Assembly (NCBI GenBank): GCA_002689445.1
Contig: NZGC01000041.1
Location: 1-64,000 of the forward strand
Length of the DNA: 64,000 nucleotides
Direction of reading: 5' to 3'
Origin: Gammaproteobacteria bacterium
GTDB lineage: Bacteria; Pseudomonadota; Gammaproteobacteria; Pseudomonadales; Azotimanducaceae
Positions 17,705-25,470 of this stretch are shown here, one piece after another. Below the pieces are notes generated by a model. It was not told the DNA's origin. It saw only the letters and a list, made by a program, of their open reading frames with translations, and did no database searches. Positions within the stretch are counted from its first letter, which is position 1, and every line of letters starts with the position of its first letter. A program made the position numbers and the translations under genes.

Positions 17705-17782
17705 ATGGGTTGCGCAGGACGTGGAACAAAGAGGGGACCGTGTAAGCGACGAAAGGGTCCGATAAAGAAATCGAATCAGTAG
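17705..17782 (+). CDS. Possible 25-residue basic peptide
   Basis: ATG at 17705 is preceded by GGGAGAGGATAAGAGCA, a purine-rich stretch with a usable ribosome site (GAGAGG about nine bases upstream). The product, MGCAGRGTKRGPCKRRKGP followed by IKKSNQ, has ten Lys/Arg, two Cys and no acidic residue. It could be a nucleic-acid-binding or antimicrobial-type peptide, but a chance frame cannot be excluded at this length. No family is recognised. Confidence 0.35.
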   Translation: MGCAGRGTKRGPCKRRKGPIKKSNQ

Positions 17783-17870
17783 CCACGGCGCCCCATTAAA
17801 ATCGAGACCCAGGAAACAAAGGCAAACCAGATTAAATCCAAAGTGCCAATCTCAAAAGCTAAAATATAGA

Positions 17871-17910
17871 ACACGAAACCAAACACGAAACACGAAATAC
17901 GAAACGCGAA
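17871..17910 (+). repeat. ACACGAAA-type short imperfect repeats
   Basis: Five imperfect copies of a CACGAAA or TACGAAA unit follow each other with small spacers. They are purine-rich and lie in the non-coding gap. Copy spacing is irregular (about 7-11 bases), so this is not a CRISPR array. It probably reflects slippage in non-coding DNA. Confidence 0.6.
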
Positions 17911-17921
17911 TTACAAGCCGG

Positions 17922-17949
17922 TAGGTGAGGCCGTAAGCCACGACACCTA
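17922..17949 (+). other. Stem-loop beside tetranucleotide array
   Basis: TAGGTG (17922-17927) pairs with CACCTA (17944-17949), and an inner GGC / GCC pair closes a five-base CGTAA loop. No T run follows, so it is not a standard terminator. It could be a structured RNA element or a leftover of a mobile repeat. Confidence 0.35.
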
Positions 17950-18028
17950 GGCAGGTAGATAGATAGGCAGATAGATAGATAGGTAGATAAGTAAATAATT
18001 AGATAGGTAGGCAGGTAGCTAGGTGCAG
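17949..18028 (+). repeat. GATA/GGTA tetranucleotide microsatellite
   Basis: About twenty imperfect units of AGAT, AGGT or AGGC occur in tandem, for example AGATAGATAGGCAGATAGAT. Long tetranucleotide arrays are rare in bacterial chromosomes. The array lies about 75 bases upstream of the MFS gene start, so length variation could affect its expression; that effect is inference. Confidence 0.7.
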
Positions 18029-18104
18029 GAAACACGATAGGCTGACGAAAGACAGGGATGATGACCCGATGAGTGATAGCGCTTCAGCCTATCAATGAGG
18101 AGTA

Positions 18105-19352
18105 ATGAGTTTGGGTTCTATGGCTAATCAAACGATCCGTCTACAGCGGTGGTACATGCTCTGTTTAGTGAGTTTCGTGGCACCCGTTGGGATTCAGACG
18201 GTGTTACTTCCCTGGCTGGTTGTGGTTGAGATGGAACGTTCGGGTGCGATTCTGGGATTGGTGCAGTTTTGTCTACAATTGCCGGCGATTTTGCTGGTTT
18301 TGCTCGGTGGGTTGCTGGCTGATCGATTAGATCGAGCCAAAATTCTTATGGTGTCGCACGGTATCGGCGCCTTGCCCCCTTTGGTTCTGGCTTATGGCAT
18401 TCTCACAGCCGCTTTAGATTTACCTTGGGTCATCGCTTATGCCTTGGCGATGGGTGCGTTGACCGCATTTGCTCAGCCAGCAAGAGATGGCATGCTGAAT
18501 CAAATCGCACAAAACGAATTGCAACGCGCGGTCACCATTACCATGGGGCTGACCTTTGGGGGGCAGGTGGTCGGCTTTCTGCTCGGCGGAACGGCCGAAG
18601 CCATTGGGCCGGCGATTCTCTTGCTGGCTCAAGCGTTAATCATGCTGATGGGGGTTGGCTTTGCGATGAAACTGCTGCCCTTAGGTGAGGCCCAGCGAAA
18701 AGCGTTGATGGCGCAAAAGGAGTCCGGTTCCGGAGCCGCAATCTTAGAGGGGATTAAGTGGGTAGCGACTGCCTCGGGCATGCTGCCAATTTTGTTGCTG
18801 GTGTTTATGATGAGCTTACTTTACGGAGGAGCCTATATGGTGCTCGTCCCGGTGGTTGCCAAGGAGGCCTACGGAGCCGGAGCCACAGAGATTGCCCAAT
18901 GTTTTATGGCCTTTGTAGGCGGCACCATCCTTATCACAACGCTGCTGGTCAAGATCGGTGGTCTGAAACATCCGCTGCGGGCCTTTCCTCTCGCATTAAT
19001 TGGGGGCGGGTTTTGCCTGATTCTGGCGGCCAGTGCGACTACTTTTGAATTTTATTTAGCCAGCCTCGTGCTCTGGGGCATGTGCGGCGCTATTGCGATG
19101 AGCATGAGTAGAACCTTACTTCAGCAGGCAGCGCCGGAGGCTTTCCGGTCTCGTGTGTTGGCGATTTTTTCGCTGGCTAACCTAGGCGGGATGCCTGTGG
19201 GCGGTCTGATTTTAGGCTTCAGCTCGGTCTCGCTAGGCGCCCAGAAATCTCTGTGGGTTGTGGCCCTGACGATGTTTATCGTGGTGCTGATTTTTCAGAT
19301 CAGTCGAAGCCTCTGGCGTCCATCAGCCGATGCGTCGACTGAAGTTGTTTGA
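18105..19352 (+). CDS. MFS transporter, EntS-like exporter family
   Basis: The 415-residue protein has about twelve membrane helices. It carries the MFS loop motif LLADRLDRAKIL after the second helix and matches the MFS_3/EntS type of drug or siderophore exporter. AATGAGGAGTA lies directly before the ATG at 18105; an ATG five codons later would also serve. It acts in the inner membrane and probably exports a small organic compound, substrate unknown. It precedes an alpha/beta hydrolase and pdxA on the same strand by 74 bases, so common transcription is possible. Confidence 0.88.
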   Translation: MSLGSMANQTIRLQRWYMLCLVSFVAPVGIQTVLLPWLVVVEMERSGAILGLVQFCLQLPAILLVLLGGLLADRLDRAKILMVSHGIGALPPLVLAYGILTAALDLPWVIAYALAMGALTAFAQPARDGMLNQIAQNELQRAVTITMGLTFGGQVVGFLLGGTAEAIGPAILLLAQALIMLMGVGFAMKLLPLGEAQRKALMAQKESGSGAAILEGIKWVATASGMLPILLLVFMMSLLYGGAYMVLVPVVAKEAYGAGATEIAQCFMAFVGGTILITTLLVKIGGLKHPLRAFPLALIGGGFCLILAASATTFEFYLASLVLWGMCGAIAMSMSRTLLQQAAPEAFRSRVLAIFSLANLGGMPVGGLILGFSSVSLGAQKSLWVVALTMFIVVLIFQISRSLWRPSADASTEVV

Positions 19353-19358
19353 TCGATG

Positions 19359-19385
19359 ATCCCAGCAAGACAGTCCCAGCAAGAC
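19359..19385 (+). repeat. Short direct repeat TCCCAGCAAGAC
   Basis: Two copies of TCCCAGCAAGAC lie close together just after the MFS stop codon. With only two copies this may be a small tandem duplication. No function is evident. Confidence 0.45.
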
Positions 19386-19426
19386 GATTCATATAAAAAG
19401 AATGTAAGAGCCAAAGAGAGCAAGTC

Positions 19427-20320
19427 ATGAAAAATGCTGAGTCGCCAAAAGAACACAAAGCCCGATTCAACGGTGTTGATTTATGTTGGTTTGAATGGGG
19501 CGCGCCCAAGCAGAACACAGCATCAATTCTGCTTGTACACGCTACAGGGTTTCATGCCCGATGTTGGGATCAGGTAGTCGCCCAATTGCCTGGCTGTCAC
19601 GTTTTGGCTATTGACATGCGGGGGCATGGCCGTAGCGAGAAAAAAGGGCCCTATAATTGGCAGGCGTTTGGAGATGATTTGACCGCCTTTGTTGGGTCGC
19701 TATCCGATTTGACGCTGATCGGGGTGGGGCATTCGATGGGCGGGCACGCGGTTGCAGTGACAGCAGCAAGATGTGTTGAAGCCTTTAAAGGTTTGATATT
19801 GATCGACCCAGTGATCATGTCTCCCGAGATTTATGCTCAAAATACTTCGGTCCATGCAGATTGGCTAGACGAGGCCGGACAACACCCGGTTGCTCGTCGA
19901 AAAAACCGATTTGATTCGGTCGACGCTATGCTGAGTAATTTTAAGGGTCGAGGGTCTTATGGTGTGTGGGAGCCTGAAGTACTTCGAGACTATTGTGAGT
20001 ATGGCTTGCTCGCGGACCCAGCAGGCCAGGGATTGACGTTGGCTTGTCCACCGGAAGTAGAGGCGGAGATCTATATGGGGAGTACCGGGCGAGACATTTT
20101 AGGAGAGATCGCGGCCATTCAAGCGCCTGTTTCGGTGTTGCGAGCCAAAGCGCGGGATGTGGATCGCACTGAAATGGATTTTTCGTCGTCTCCAACCTGG
20201 GAGGGCCTGGCCGATTTTCTGCCCAGAGGCCACGATGTACATCTTCCGGAATTGACGCATTTCATTCCTATGCAGGCGCCGGGCCTTGTCGCCGAGCATA
20301 TTCGAGCGCTGATCAAATGA
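19427..20320 (+). CDS. Alpha/beta hydrolase
   Basis: The 297-residue protein is a standard alpha/beta hydrolase with oxyanion HATGFHARCW near residue 40, nucleophile elbow GHSMGG with Ser about residue 105, and a late THFIPMQ with the catalytic His. It is cytoplasmic, with no signal peptide. Substrate classes for such enzymes include esters, C-C bonds in meta-cleavage products, lactones and epoxides, and cannot be chosen from sequence. Its stop TGA overlaps the pdxA ATG by four bases (ATGA), which implies coupled expression. Confidence 0.85.
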   Translation: MKNAESPKEHKARFNGVDLCWFEWGAPKQNTASILLVHATGFHARCWDQVVAQLPGCHVLAIDMRGHGRSEKKGPYNWQAFGDDLTAFVGSLSDLTLIGVGHSMGGHAVAVTAARCVEAFKGLILIDPVIMSPEIYAQNTSVHADWLDEAGQHPVARRKNRFDSVDAMLSNFKGRGSYGVWEPEVLRDYCEYGLLADPAGQGLTLACPPEVEAEIYMGSTGRDILGEIAAIQAPVSVLRAKARDVDRTEMDFSSSPTWEGLADFLPRGHDVHLPELTHFIPMQAPGLVAEHIRALIK

Positions 20321-21318
20321 CTCGAAGGCTGGCAATCACACTGGGTGATCCCGCGGGCATTGGTCCAGAAGTGCTGGTCAAAGCGCTCGCGACGATCACA
20401 GAGACATCAGAGGTTGCCATCATCGTGATCGGCTCGGCCAAGCCGCTTCAGCAGGCAATGACGGAGACTGGGATAGAACTGCCGATCTCCTCGATTGACA
20501 GGCCAGAGCAGGCGATGCCTGGAGCAGGCCTTCAGTTGCTTGATCCTTTGCCGTCTTCTATAGCCGAATTTCCGCGAGGTGAAGCATCAGCGGTGGCCGG
20601 AGCAGCCTCGGTTCGGTATTTTGAAGAAGCCGTTGCCTTGGGAATGGCAGGAAGGATCGATGCTGTTGTGACGTGTCCTATCAATAAGGTTTCTGTTCAA
20701 AAAGCTGGATTTGTAAAAGATATTGGTCACCAAGAGATTCTAGCGAGAATGACGAGTGCGCCATTGACAGCAACGATGCTCATGACCCCGGGGCTTAAGG
20801 TCGCGCATCTGTCTACTCATCTGTCATTGGCCAATGCGGTGGCCGCTGTTCGCCAGCCTATTTTGATCGAAAAGTTAAGGTTGACCGCTGAGCATCTGGT
20901 CCGATGGGGGTATGAGTCGCCAAGGATTGCCGTCGCTGCGCTTAATCCCCATGGTGGCGAGGAGGGGCTGCTGGGAAGAGAAGAGATCGACGAGATTCTA
21001 CCGGCCATCCAGACGCTCACTGATCAAGGATTAAATATTCAAGGGCCGTTTCCGGCGGACTCGATTTTTAATCGTGGTATCGCAGGTGAATTCGATGCAA
21101 TTCTTGCCCTCTATCATGATCAAGGGCATATCCCGATCAAGGTCCATAATTTCTCGGACAGTGTTACTGCCACGATGGGCATTCCCTTTGTCCGGACGTC
21201 AGTAGATCACGGCACCGCCTTTGATATTGTCGGTAAGAACGTGGCGGATCATCACGGTTTGATTCAGGCTGCGAAAGTTGCGTCTCTTATGCTGTCAGGA
21301 CGTTTGCCCGAGTTTTAA
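20317..21318 (+). CDS. pdxA: 4-hydroxythreonine-4-phosphate dehydrogenase (PdxA)
   Basis: The 333-residue protein opens with TRRLAITLGDPAGIGPEV, the PdxA signature. It keeps metal-ligand histidines at about 166 (HLSTHLS), 212 (NPHGGEEG) and 267 (LYHDQGHIPIK), near the positions 166, 211 and 266 known for the E. coli enzyme. PdxA oxidises 4-phosphohydroxy-L-threonine with NAD in pyridoxal phosphate synthesis. The gene lies outside the usual surA-pdxA-ksgA cluster, coupled instead to an alpha/beta hydrolase. A catabolic PdxA2-type role is thus possible, though the sequence itself looks like the biosynthetic type. Confidence 0.9.
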   Translation: MTRRLAITLGDPAGIGPEVLVKALATITETSEVAIIVIGSAKPLQQAMTETGIELPISSIDRPEQAMPGAGLQLLDPLPSSIAEFPRGEASAVAGAASVRYFEEAVALGMAGRIDAVVTCPINKVSVQKAGFVKDIGHQEILARMTSAPLTATMLMTPGLKVAHLSTHLSLANAVAAVRQPILIEKLRLTAEHLVRWGYESPRIAVAALNPHGGEEGLLGREEIDEILPAIQTLTDQGLNIQGPFPADSIFNRGIAGEFDAILALYHDQGHIPIKVHNFSDSVTATMGIPFVRTSVDHGTAFDIVGKNVADHHGLIQAAKVASLMLSGRLPEF

Positions 21319-21365
21319 ACCAGTGGCGGCCTGCGCTCAGGCGTTCAAACGGAAGGAGCATCGGC

Positions 21366-22334
21366 TTAACGGTTACGTTCAATCTCCTCAAGCAAGGTGC
21401 TTGACGCTTGTTGCCTAAAGTCAGCCTGGTTTGTCGCCTTGAGGGCAAGGGTTGCGATCCGATCATTGGCGGGAGTTGCAATGTTGTTTTCTCGGCCAAT
21501 CAAGCAGATTTCACCATTTAAGTAGGGTGTTTCAATCTGCGTCTGTCCTCGAGCAACGCTTTGCCAAGTTGAGCTACCACCCCGTGGAGCATTAGCCACG
21601 GTCTCTGGTTTGACCAACCCAAACCGAGCTTCAGACTCAGATTGATTTGCGCAATCAATACCTGCGGCCTCAAAGCAGGAAAGCGCCTCTTGGCGTAAAA
21701 ATCGCATGATCTCTCGGCTGTGATTAAAATCCTTCAAAATCAACTGCAGTGGATTGCCCAAATTAAGCAACAATTTGGCGTACTTAAGCCGCATCACCTT
21801 AGGATCGGCGTTCGCAGCAAAATGTGACTGCTCAAGCGCTTCCGCAACGGCTTGAGCCGTTGAATCGCTGCCATTGGGATAGCATCCCGTGTCAAAACAG
21901 CCTCCAGGGTCCCGAGCACTGTGGATGACTTCACCCGGCGTCAGATAAGTCCCAGGGCAAAGCACCAACATGGCGTAAACTCGAGGAAAAAAGCGCAGCG
22001 CCAAGGATTCATTGCAAACACCATTTTGAGCGCAAAAGATGGGCAAATTTCGAGGCGCAACAGCCGCTAGATCAGATAATGCGGTGACAGTGTCTTGTGA
22101 TTTGACCGTGAGGATCATCACATCATCGGAACGAAAAGCGATGGCGCTCGGATGCGGAACGCTCGGAATTTTCTGGACCAAGGTTTCATGTGGATTGCGA
22201 TAAGTCAGGCCATCCTGAACAATTGTCGAGCCGTGTTGGCCTCTGGCGATGAACAACACTTCGTAACCGGCAACAAAGAGGCGGCTACCGAGGGTGCCTC
22301 CGATAGCGCCGGCGCCGTAGATAATGAATCTCAT
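21366..22334 (-). CDS. Ketopantoate reductase family protein (PanE/ApbA-like)
   Basis: The 322-residue protein begins MRFIIYGAGAIGGTLG, the Rossmann NADP motif GxGxxG of 2-dehydropantoate 2-reductases. It ends in the all-helical C-terminal domain. A longer frame starts at 22364, but the ten extra residues lie before the Rossmann strand, so 22334 is chosen. These enzymes reduce ketopantoate to pantoate for coenzyme A synthesis, although many homologues act on other 2-keto acids. No panB or panC is nearby. A perfect dyad lies 17 bases upstream of the start (22351-22379). Confidence 0.85.
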   Translation of the reverse strand: MRFIIYGAGAIGGTLGSRLFVAGYEVLFIARGQHGSTIVQDGLTYRNPHETLVQKIPSVPHPSAIAFRSDDVMILTVKSQDTVTALSDLAAVAPRNLPIFCAQNGVCNESLALRFFPRVYAMLVLCPGTYLTPGEVIHSARDPGGCFDTGCYPNGSDSTAQAVAEALEQSHFAANADPKVMRLKYAKLLLNLGNPLQLILKDFNHSREIMRFLRQEALSCFEAAGIDCANQSESEARFGLVKPETVANAPRGGSSTWQSVARGQTQIETPYLNGEICLIGRENNIATPANDRIATLALKATNQADFRQQASSTLLEEIERNR

Positions 22335-22350
22335 GGTCAAGCTCCAAAAG

Positions 22351-22379
22351 CCGATACCATACACTGTCGCCGGTATCGG
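22351..22379. promoter_or_regulatory. Inverted repeat upstream of PanE-like gene
   Basis: CCGATACC (22351-22358) and GGTATCGG (22372-22379) form a perfect 8-base inverted repeat with a 13-base spacer. It lies 17 bases before the minus-strand start at 22334, so it may be an operator or a leader hairpin that overlaps the ribosome-binding region. No T run follows it. Confidence 0.4.
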
Positions 22380-22573
22380 GGTGAATCCTTTGTTGAAAAA
22401 AGCGGGGCTTCTTTTTCGGGGCGCTATAAGCCATCGGATTATCCAGCGCGGGACGCCGGAGTGACAGAAATATTGGACATCAGTGAGCGTTCACTGTGTA
22501 ATGGGGGCCTGGAGATTGGATGGTCCGATAGGTAGGGAAGCACTGGGTGTTTTGTGGGCCTTTTCCCTATATT

Positions 22574-22624
22574 GAAGGCTGGATAGGTCTGAAGGCTGGA
22601 TAGGTTTGAAGGCTGGATAGGTTT
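22574..22624 (+). repeat. 17-base unit in three tandem copies
   Basis: The unit GAAGGCTGGATAGGTYT occurs three times head to tail (22574-22590, 22591-22607, 22608-22624), with one base difference in the first copy. A fourth unit starts with GAAG and then diverges. It ends about 56 bases upstream of the acyl-CoA dehydrogenase start, where it may lie in the promoter or leader. Confidence 0.85.
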
Positions 22625-22680
22625 GAAGACAAGACAGTATTGAAGAGTAAATAGGCGCAGCCTGTAGGAGGAAAAAAGTT

Positions 22681-23811
22681 ATGGCACTCGTGCTGAACGA
22701 AGAGCAAAACATGCTAAAGGATGCTGCAAAAGATTTTTGCACGAATAACACCCCCATCAGTCAATTACGAAAATTACGAGATGAGCGAAGCGAGTTGGGT
22801 TTCGATCAGGCAACCTGGAAGCAAATGGTAGATTTAGGTTGGGCGGGAATTTGCATTCCAGAGGAGTATGGTGGGCTAGGATTCGGTTTTACGGGCATGG
22901 GGGTGGTGTTAGAGGAATGTGGTCGAACCTTGGCCGCGTCTCCCTTGTTAGCCACCGCTGGACTGGGTGCGGGTTGTATTCTGCACGGTGGTAGCGATGA
23001 ACAAAAACGCGAATTGTTACCTCAAGTCGCCGCCGGCGAATTGCTACTAGCGTTGGCCCTTGAAGAAGCGCCGCACCACCAACCTTACGGGACAGCAACA
23101 AAGGTGGAAGCAAGCGGGTCGGGGGTTAAAGTTACCGGCAGTAAAAAGTTCGTAATCGACGGCCATGTCGCGGATAAGCTCATTGTCGTCGCGCGATCAA
23201 GCGGTGAGCCTGGTGATCCTGAGGGGTTATCGCTGGTCTTAGTTGATCGCACAGCGGCGGGCGTTTCGGTCACGCGAACAATTATGGCTGACTCGCGTAA
23301 TGCGGCAAACATAGCGTTTGAAGGTGCTGAGGGACAGCTCATCGGTGCTATGGGTGAAGGCGCAGCGGCTTTGGATAAGGCGTTGGATATCGGTCGCATA
23401 TTACTGGCTGCTGAAATGCTGGGCGGCGTTCAAGAGTGTTTCGAGCGCACCGTTGAGTATTTGAAGGTGAGAGAACAGTTTGGTGTTCCCATCGGCTCGT
23501 TCCAAGGCTTGAAGCATCGTGCGGCGCAAATGTTTTGTGAGGTTGAGCTCTCTAAATCGGTGGTTTTAGAAGCCTTAGCAGCCTTAGATGACGACAGTGA
23601 TGAAGTCGCTGAACTCTCAAGTCTTGCCAAAACACGCCTCAATGACACCTACAATCTTGTGAGTAGCGAAGGTGTTCAGATGCATGGCGGTATTGGTATG
23701 ACCGATGAATATGAGATCGGTTTTTTCATGAAACGATCACGTGTCGCCGAACATGCGCTGGGTAATAGTGCGTTTCATCGCGATCGATACGGTGTTATCC
23801 AAGGATACTAG
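22681..23811 (+). CDS. Acyl-CoA dehydrogenase
   Basis: The 376-residue ACAD begins MALVLNEEQNMLKDAAKDF. Family landmarks include GLGFGFTGMGVV in the N-domain, the EALALEEA-type region in the middle, REQFGVPIGSFQ in the C-domain and MHGGIGMTDEYE near the end. It oxidises an acyl-CoA to its 2-enoyl form through FAD and ETF in the cytoplasm. GTAGGAGGAAAAAAGTT gives a strong ribosome site. It is monocistronic by appearance: a 17-base tandem repeat lies upstream and a strong terminator hairpin follows at 23831-23859. Chain-length preference cannot be told. Confidence 0.9.
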   Translation: MALVLNEEQNMLKDAAKDFCTNNTPISQLRKLRDERSELGFDQATWKQMVDLGWAGICIPEEYGGLGFGFTGMGVVLEECGRTLAASPLLATAGLGAGCILHGGSDEQKRELLPQVAAGELLLALALEEAPHHQPYGTATKVEASGSGVKVTGSKKFVIDGHVADKLIVVARSSGEPGDPEGLSLVLVDRTAAGVSVTRTIMADSRNAANIAFEGAEGQLIGAMGEGAAALDKALDIGRILLAAEMLGGVQECFERTVEYLKVREQFGVPIGSFQGLKHRAAQMFCEVELSKSVVLEALAALDDDSDEVAELSSLAKTRLNDTYNLVSSEGVQMHGGIGMTDEYEIGFFMKRSRVAEHALGNSAFHRDRYGVIQGY

Positions 23812-23830
23812 GTGTTCAGTGCTAAGCGAT

Positions 23831-23859
23831 AAAAAAAGCCGGCCTAAGCCGGCTTTTTT
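23831..23859. terminator. Rho-independent terminator, bidirectional
   Basis: AAAAAAGCCGGC and GCCGGCTTTTTT pair around a CTAA loop, followed or preceded by T or A runs on each strand. It serves the acyl-CoA dehydrogenase gene on the plus strand. It can also serve the minus-strand gene ending at 23903, since the A run reads as T run on that strand. Confidence 0.9.
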
Positions 23860-23902
23860 GTGGATAAGGTGTCGCAATAAACGGAAGAGGAGTGACCCGC
23901 GT

Positions 23903-24667
23903 TCAGGGTTTGCGAAACAGCAGTGTAAATCGGTCTGTGTTGCCGCTAACGGATTTTCTACCCACTTCATATCGAAGTTCATCATCTGGTCGATAATGAA
24001 GATCACTATAATCAACAAACTCAAAGCCCACCGACTCGATTTCTTGAATGACGGCAACCGGATCCATCCGTCGCCAAACCTCGCTATTATCTTCCTGCAT
24101 GTGTCGACGGGTGTGATCAACGACGCCATACAGGCCACCCTTTTTGAGGGCATCGAAAACCGCTTGGTTGATATTCTCCCGACCGGCTGGAGAAAAGTTA
24201 TGGATATTGCGAAAAGTCAGCACCAGGTCAACTTTTTTGATACCAAAACTAAAGGAGGGTAATGTCCATCGCCTAGTGCCTTCATTGCGAGAAAAATTGC
24301 TGCGATCAAAAGGAATCAATTCGGTGGTCTCAAAGCCTGGCCGGCCTTCCACTGCCTTGGCTGCTCTCTCGGCTCCGATGGCGAGTAGGAGACGGCCTCG
24401 CTCAGCTAAAACGGGACCCAGCAGTTGGGTATACCAGCCCCCACCCGGCATCAATTCAAGTACCGTCATATTATCTGATAATCTAAAAAATTCTAGCGTT
24501 TTTAGTGGCTTACGGTTTTTATCTCGAGCTTTATCTTCACTACTTCGATCGGGGGAAGCGATGGCGGCTTTGATTTTTTCAGTGGTGTCGCTCGCCAATG
24601 TAGTCGGATGAAATGCCATCAATAAAACGATCATTACGATCGAGTAGGAAAAGCGCGCAAATTGCAT
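23903..24667 (-). CDS. Secreted methyltransferase-like protein (COG4798-type)
   Basis: The 254-residue protein starts with a signal peptide (MQFARFSYSIVMIVLLMAF, cleavage likely after TTLAS) and continues with a class I SAM-methyltransferase-like fold. Motif I reads VLELMPGGGWYTQLL, and DLVLTFRNIHNF corresponds to the post-core region. COG4798 proteins are predicted methyltransferases with signal peptides. SAM is not known to be available in the periplasm, so activity there is puzzling. It is read toward the shared terminator at 23831. Function is unproven. Confidence 0.75.
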   Translation of the reverse strand: MQFARFSYSIVMIVLLMAFHPTTLASDTTEKIKAAIASPDRSSEDKARDKNRKPLKTLEFFRLSDNMTVLELMPGGGWYTQLLGPVLAERGRLLLAIGAERAAKAVEGRPGFETTELIPFDRSNFSRNEGTRRWTLPSFSFGIKKVDLVLTFRNIHNFSPAGRENINQAVFDALKKGGLYGVVDHTRRHMQEDNSEVWRRMDPVAVIQEIESVGFEFVDYSDLHYRPDDELRYEVGRKSVSGNTDRFTLLFRKP

Positions 24668-24718
24668 ATTGGGGTACCTTCGGATTGCAAACGAGGCTCT
24701 ATTGTAAAGCCCACGTAG

Positions 24719-24724
24719 TATAAT
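24719..24724 (+). promoter_or_regulatory. -10 box TATAAT for VOC gene
   Basis: A perfect TATAAT lies 23 bases before the ATG at 24747. No good -35 sits 16-18 bases upstream. A start around 24731 would exclude the upstream GTG/ATG at 24723 and supports 24747 as the true translation start. Confidence 0.4.
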
Positions 24725-24746
24725 GCGAGCTTTTGTGGGGGGAAAT

Positions 24747-25460
24747 ATGTGGATCAGACAAGTGGCTATGGTGGCTGCCGAGCTGCAACAGGTGGAACCG
24801 AAACTCTGCGAGTTTTTAGGCGTGAACGAACACTACACTGATGCCGGGGTTGGAGAGTTTGGTCTGACAAACTGCGTTCTAGCCAGCGGAAATTCATTTG
24901 TCGAAATTGTCGCGCCCACTCAACCGGATACCGCGGCAGGCAGAACGCTGAACCGTCAAGGGGGCGATTGCGGCTACATGGTGCTGTTCCAATTAAAGGA
25001 ACTCGAGCCCTTGAGTCAGCGAGTAGATCAACTGGGATTTCGGAAAATTTGGCAGACTGAGCGACCGGAAGTCACCGCTTTTCATGTGCATCCCAAAGAC
25101 ATGGGAGGCGCCATCGTCTCATTCGATGAAATGCGACCCGAAGATGAATGGGTTTGGGCGGGTCCCGATTGGCAAAATCGACGAGCCAAACGATCCGGCG
25201 ACTTACGAAGTTGCACGCTCGAGGTGAGTGATCCACTCGCAACGGCGATGACTTGGGCCGAGGTCCTGGGTATCTCGATTGATCGGGATGAAGCAGGCCC
25301 CTTACTGCGTATGGAGGATGGCTGCACTGTCAGGTTTCAAGCCAGTTTGGAGGGCGCGCCCAGGGGTCTAGTTGCCTTTACGCTGGCTCATCTGGGGTTG
25401 GACTCAGAATCAGGTCCACGAAACCTAAGGGTTTGCGGCGTAGACATAACGCTTGTTTAG
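24747..25460 (+). CDS. VOC superfamily protein, glyoxalase-like domain
   Basis: The 237-residue protein starts MWIRQVAMVAAEL and has two VOC-type modules, with a GNSFVEIVAPT strand near residue 50 and a CGYMVLFQL strand. It lacks the strict set of metal ligands in some positions, so it may be a non-metal VOC protein. The ribosome site TGGGGGGAAAT sits directly before the ATG; an earlier in-frame ATG at 24723 lies inside the likely promoter. It is divergent from the secreted methyltransferase-like gene. The role is unknown; such proteins often modify lipids, aromatics or toxins. Confidence 0.75.
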   Translation: MWIRQVAMVAAELQQVEPKLCEFLGVNEHYTDAGVGEFGLTNCVLASGNSFVEIVAPTQPDTAAGRTLNRQGGDCGYMVLFQLKELEPLSQRVDQLGFRKIWQTERPEVTAFHVHPKDMGGAIVSFDEMRPEDEWVWAGPDWQNRRAKRSGDLRSCTLEVSDPLATAMTWAEVLGISIDRDEAGPLLRMEDGCTVRFQASLEGAPRGLVAFTLAHLGLDSESGPRNLRVCGVDITLV

Positions 25461-25470
25461 ACGGTTGTGA

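Larger units (their letters stand above)
17667..18104. other. 438-base intergenic stretch with micro-ORF, hairpin and repeats
   Basis: The stretch between the VOC gene and the MFS gene holds a 25-residue basic ORF (17705-17782), a run of ACGAAA-like repeats (17871-17910), a good stem-loop (17922-17949) and a GATA-type tetranucleotide array (17949-18028). Base use is unlike the coding regions around it, with long purine-rich runs on the plus strand. No larger gene is visible on either strand. Confidence 0.7.
22335..22680. other. 346-base divergent intergenic region
   Basis: The region separates the PanE-like gene (minus) from an acyl-CoA dehydrogenase (plus). It contains an 8-base inverted repeat (22351-22379) and three tandem copies of a 17-base unit (22574-22624). 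No gene of protein-like composition is visible in it. Promoters for both genes should lie here, but no clear -35/-10 pair was identified. Confidence 0.6.

Noticed and set aside
17871-18028. CRISPR-like array
   Set aside because: Units are 4-8 bases and irregular, without spacers of constant length; no cas genes are in the window.
23741-24262. 173-residue plus frame spanning the 23831 terminator
   Set aside because: It runs through the end of one gene, a terminator hairpin and the antisense of the methyltransferase-like gene; no conserved pattern.
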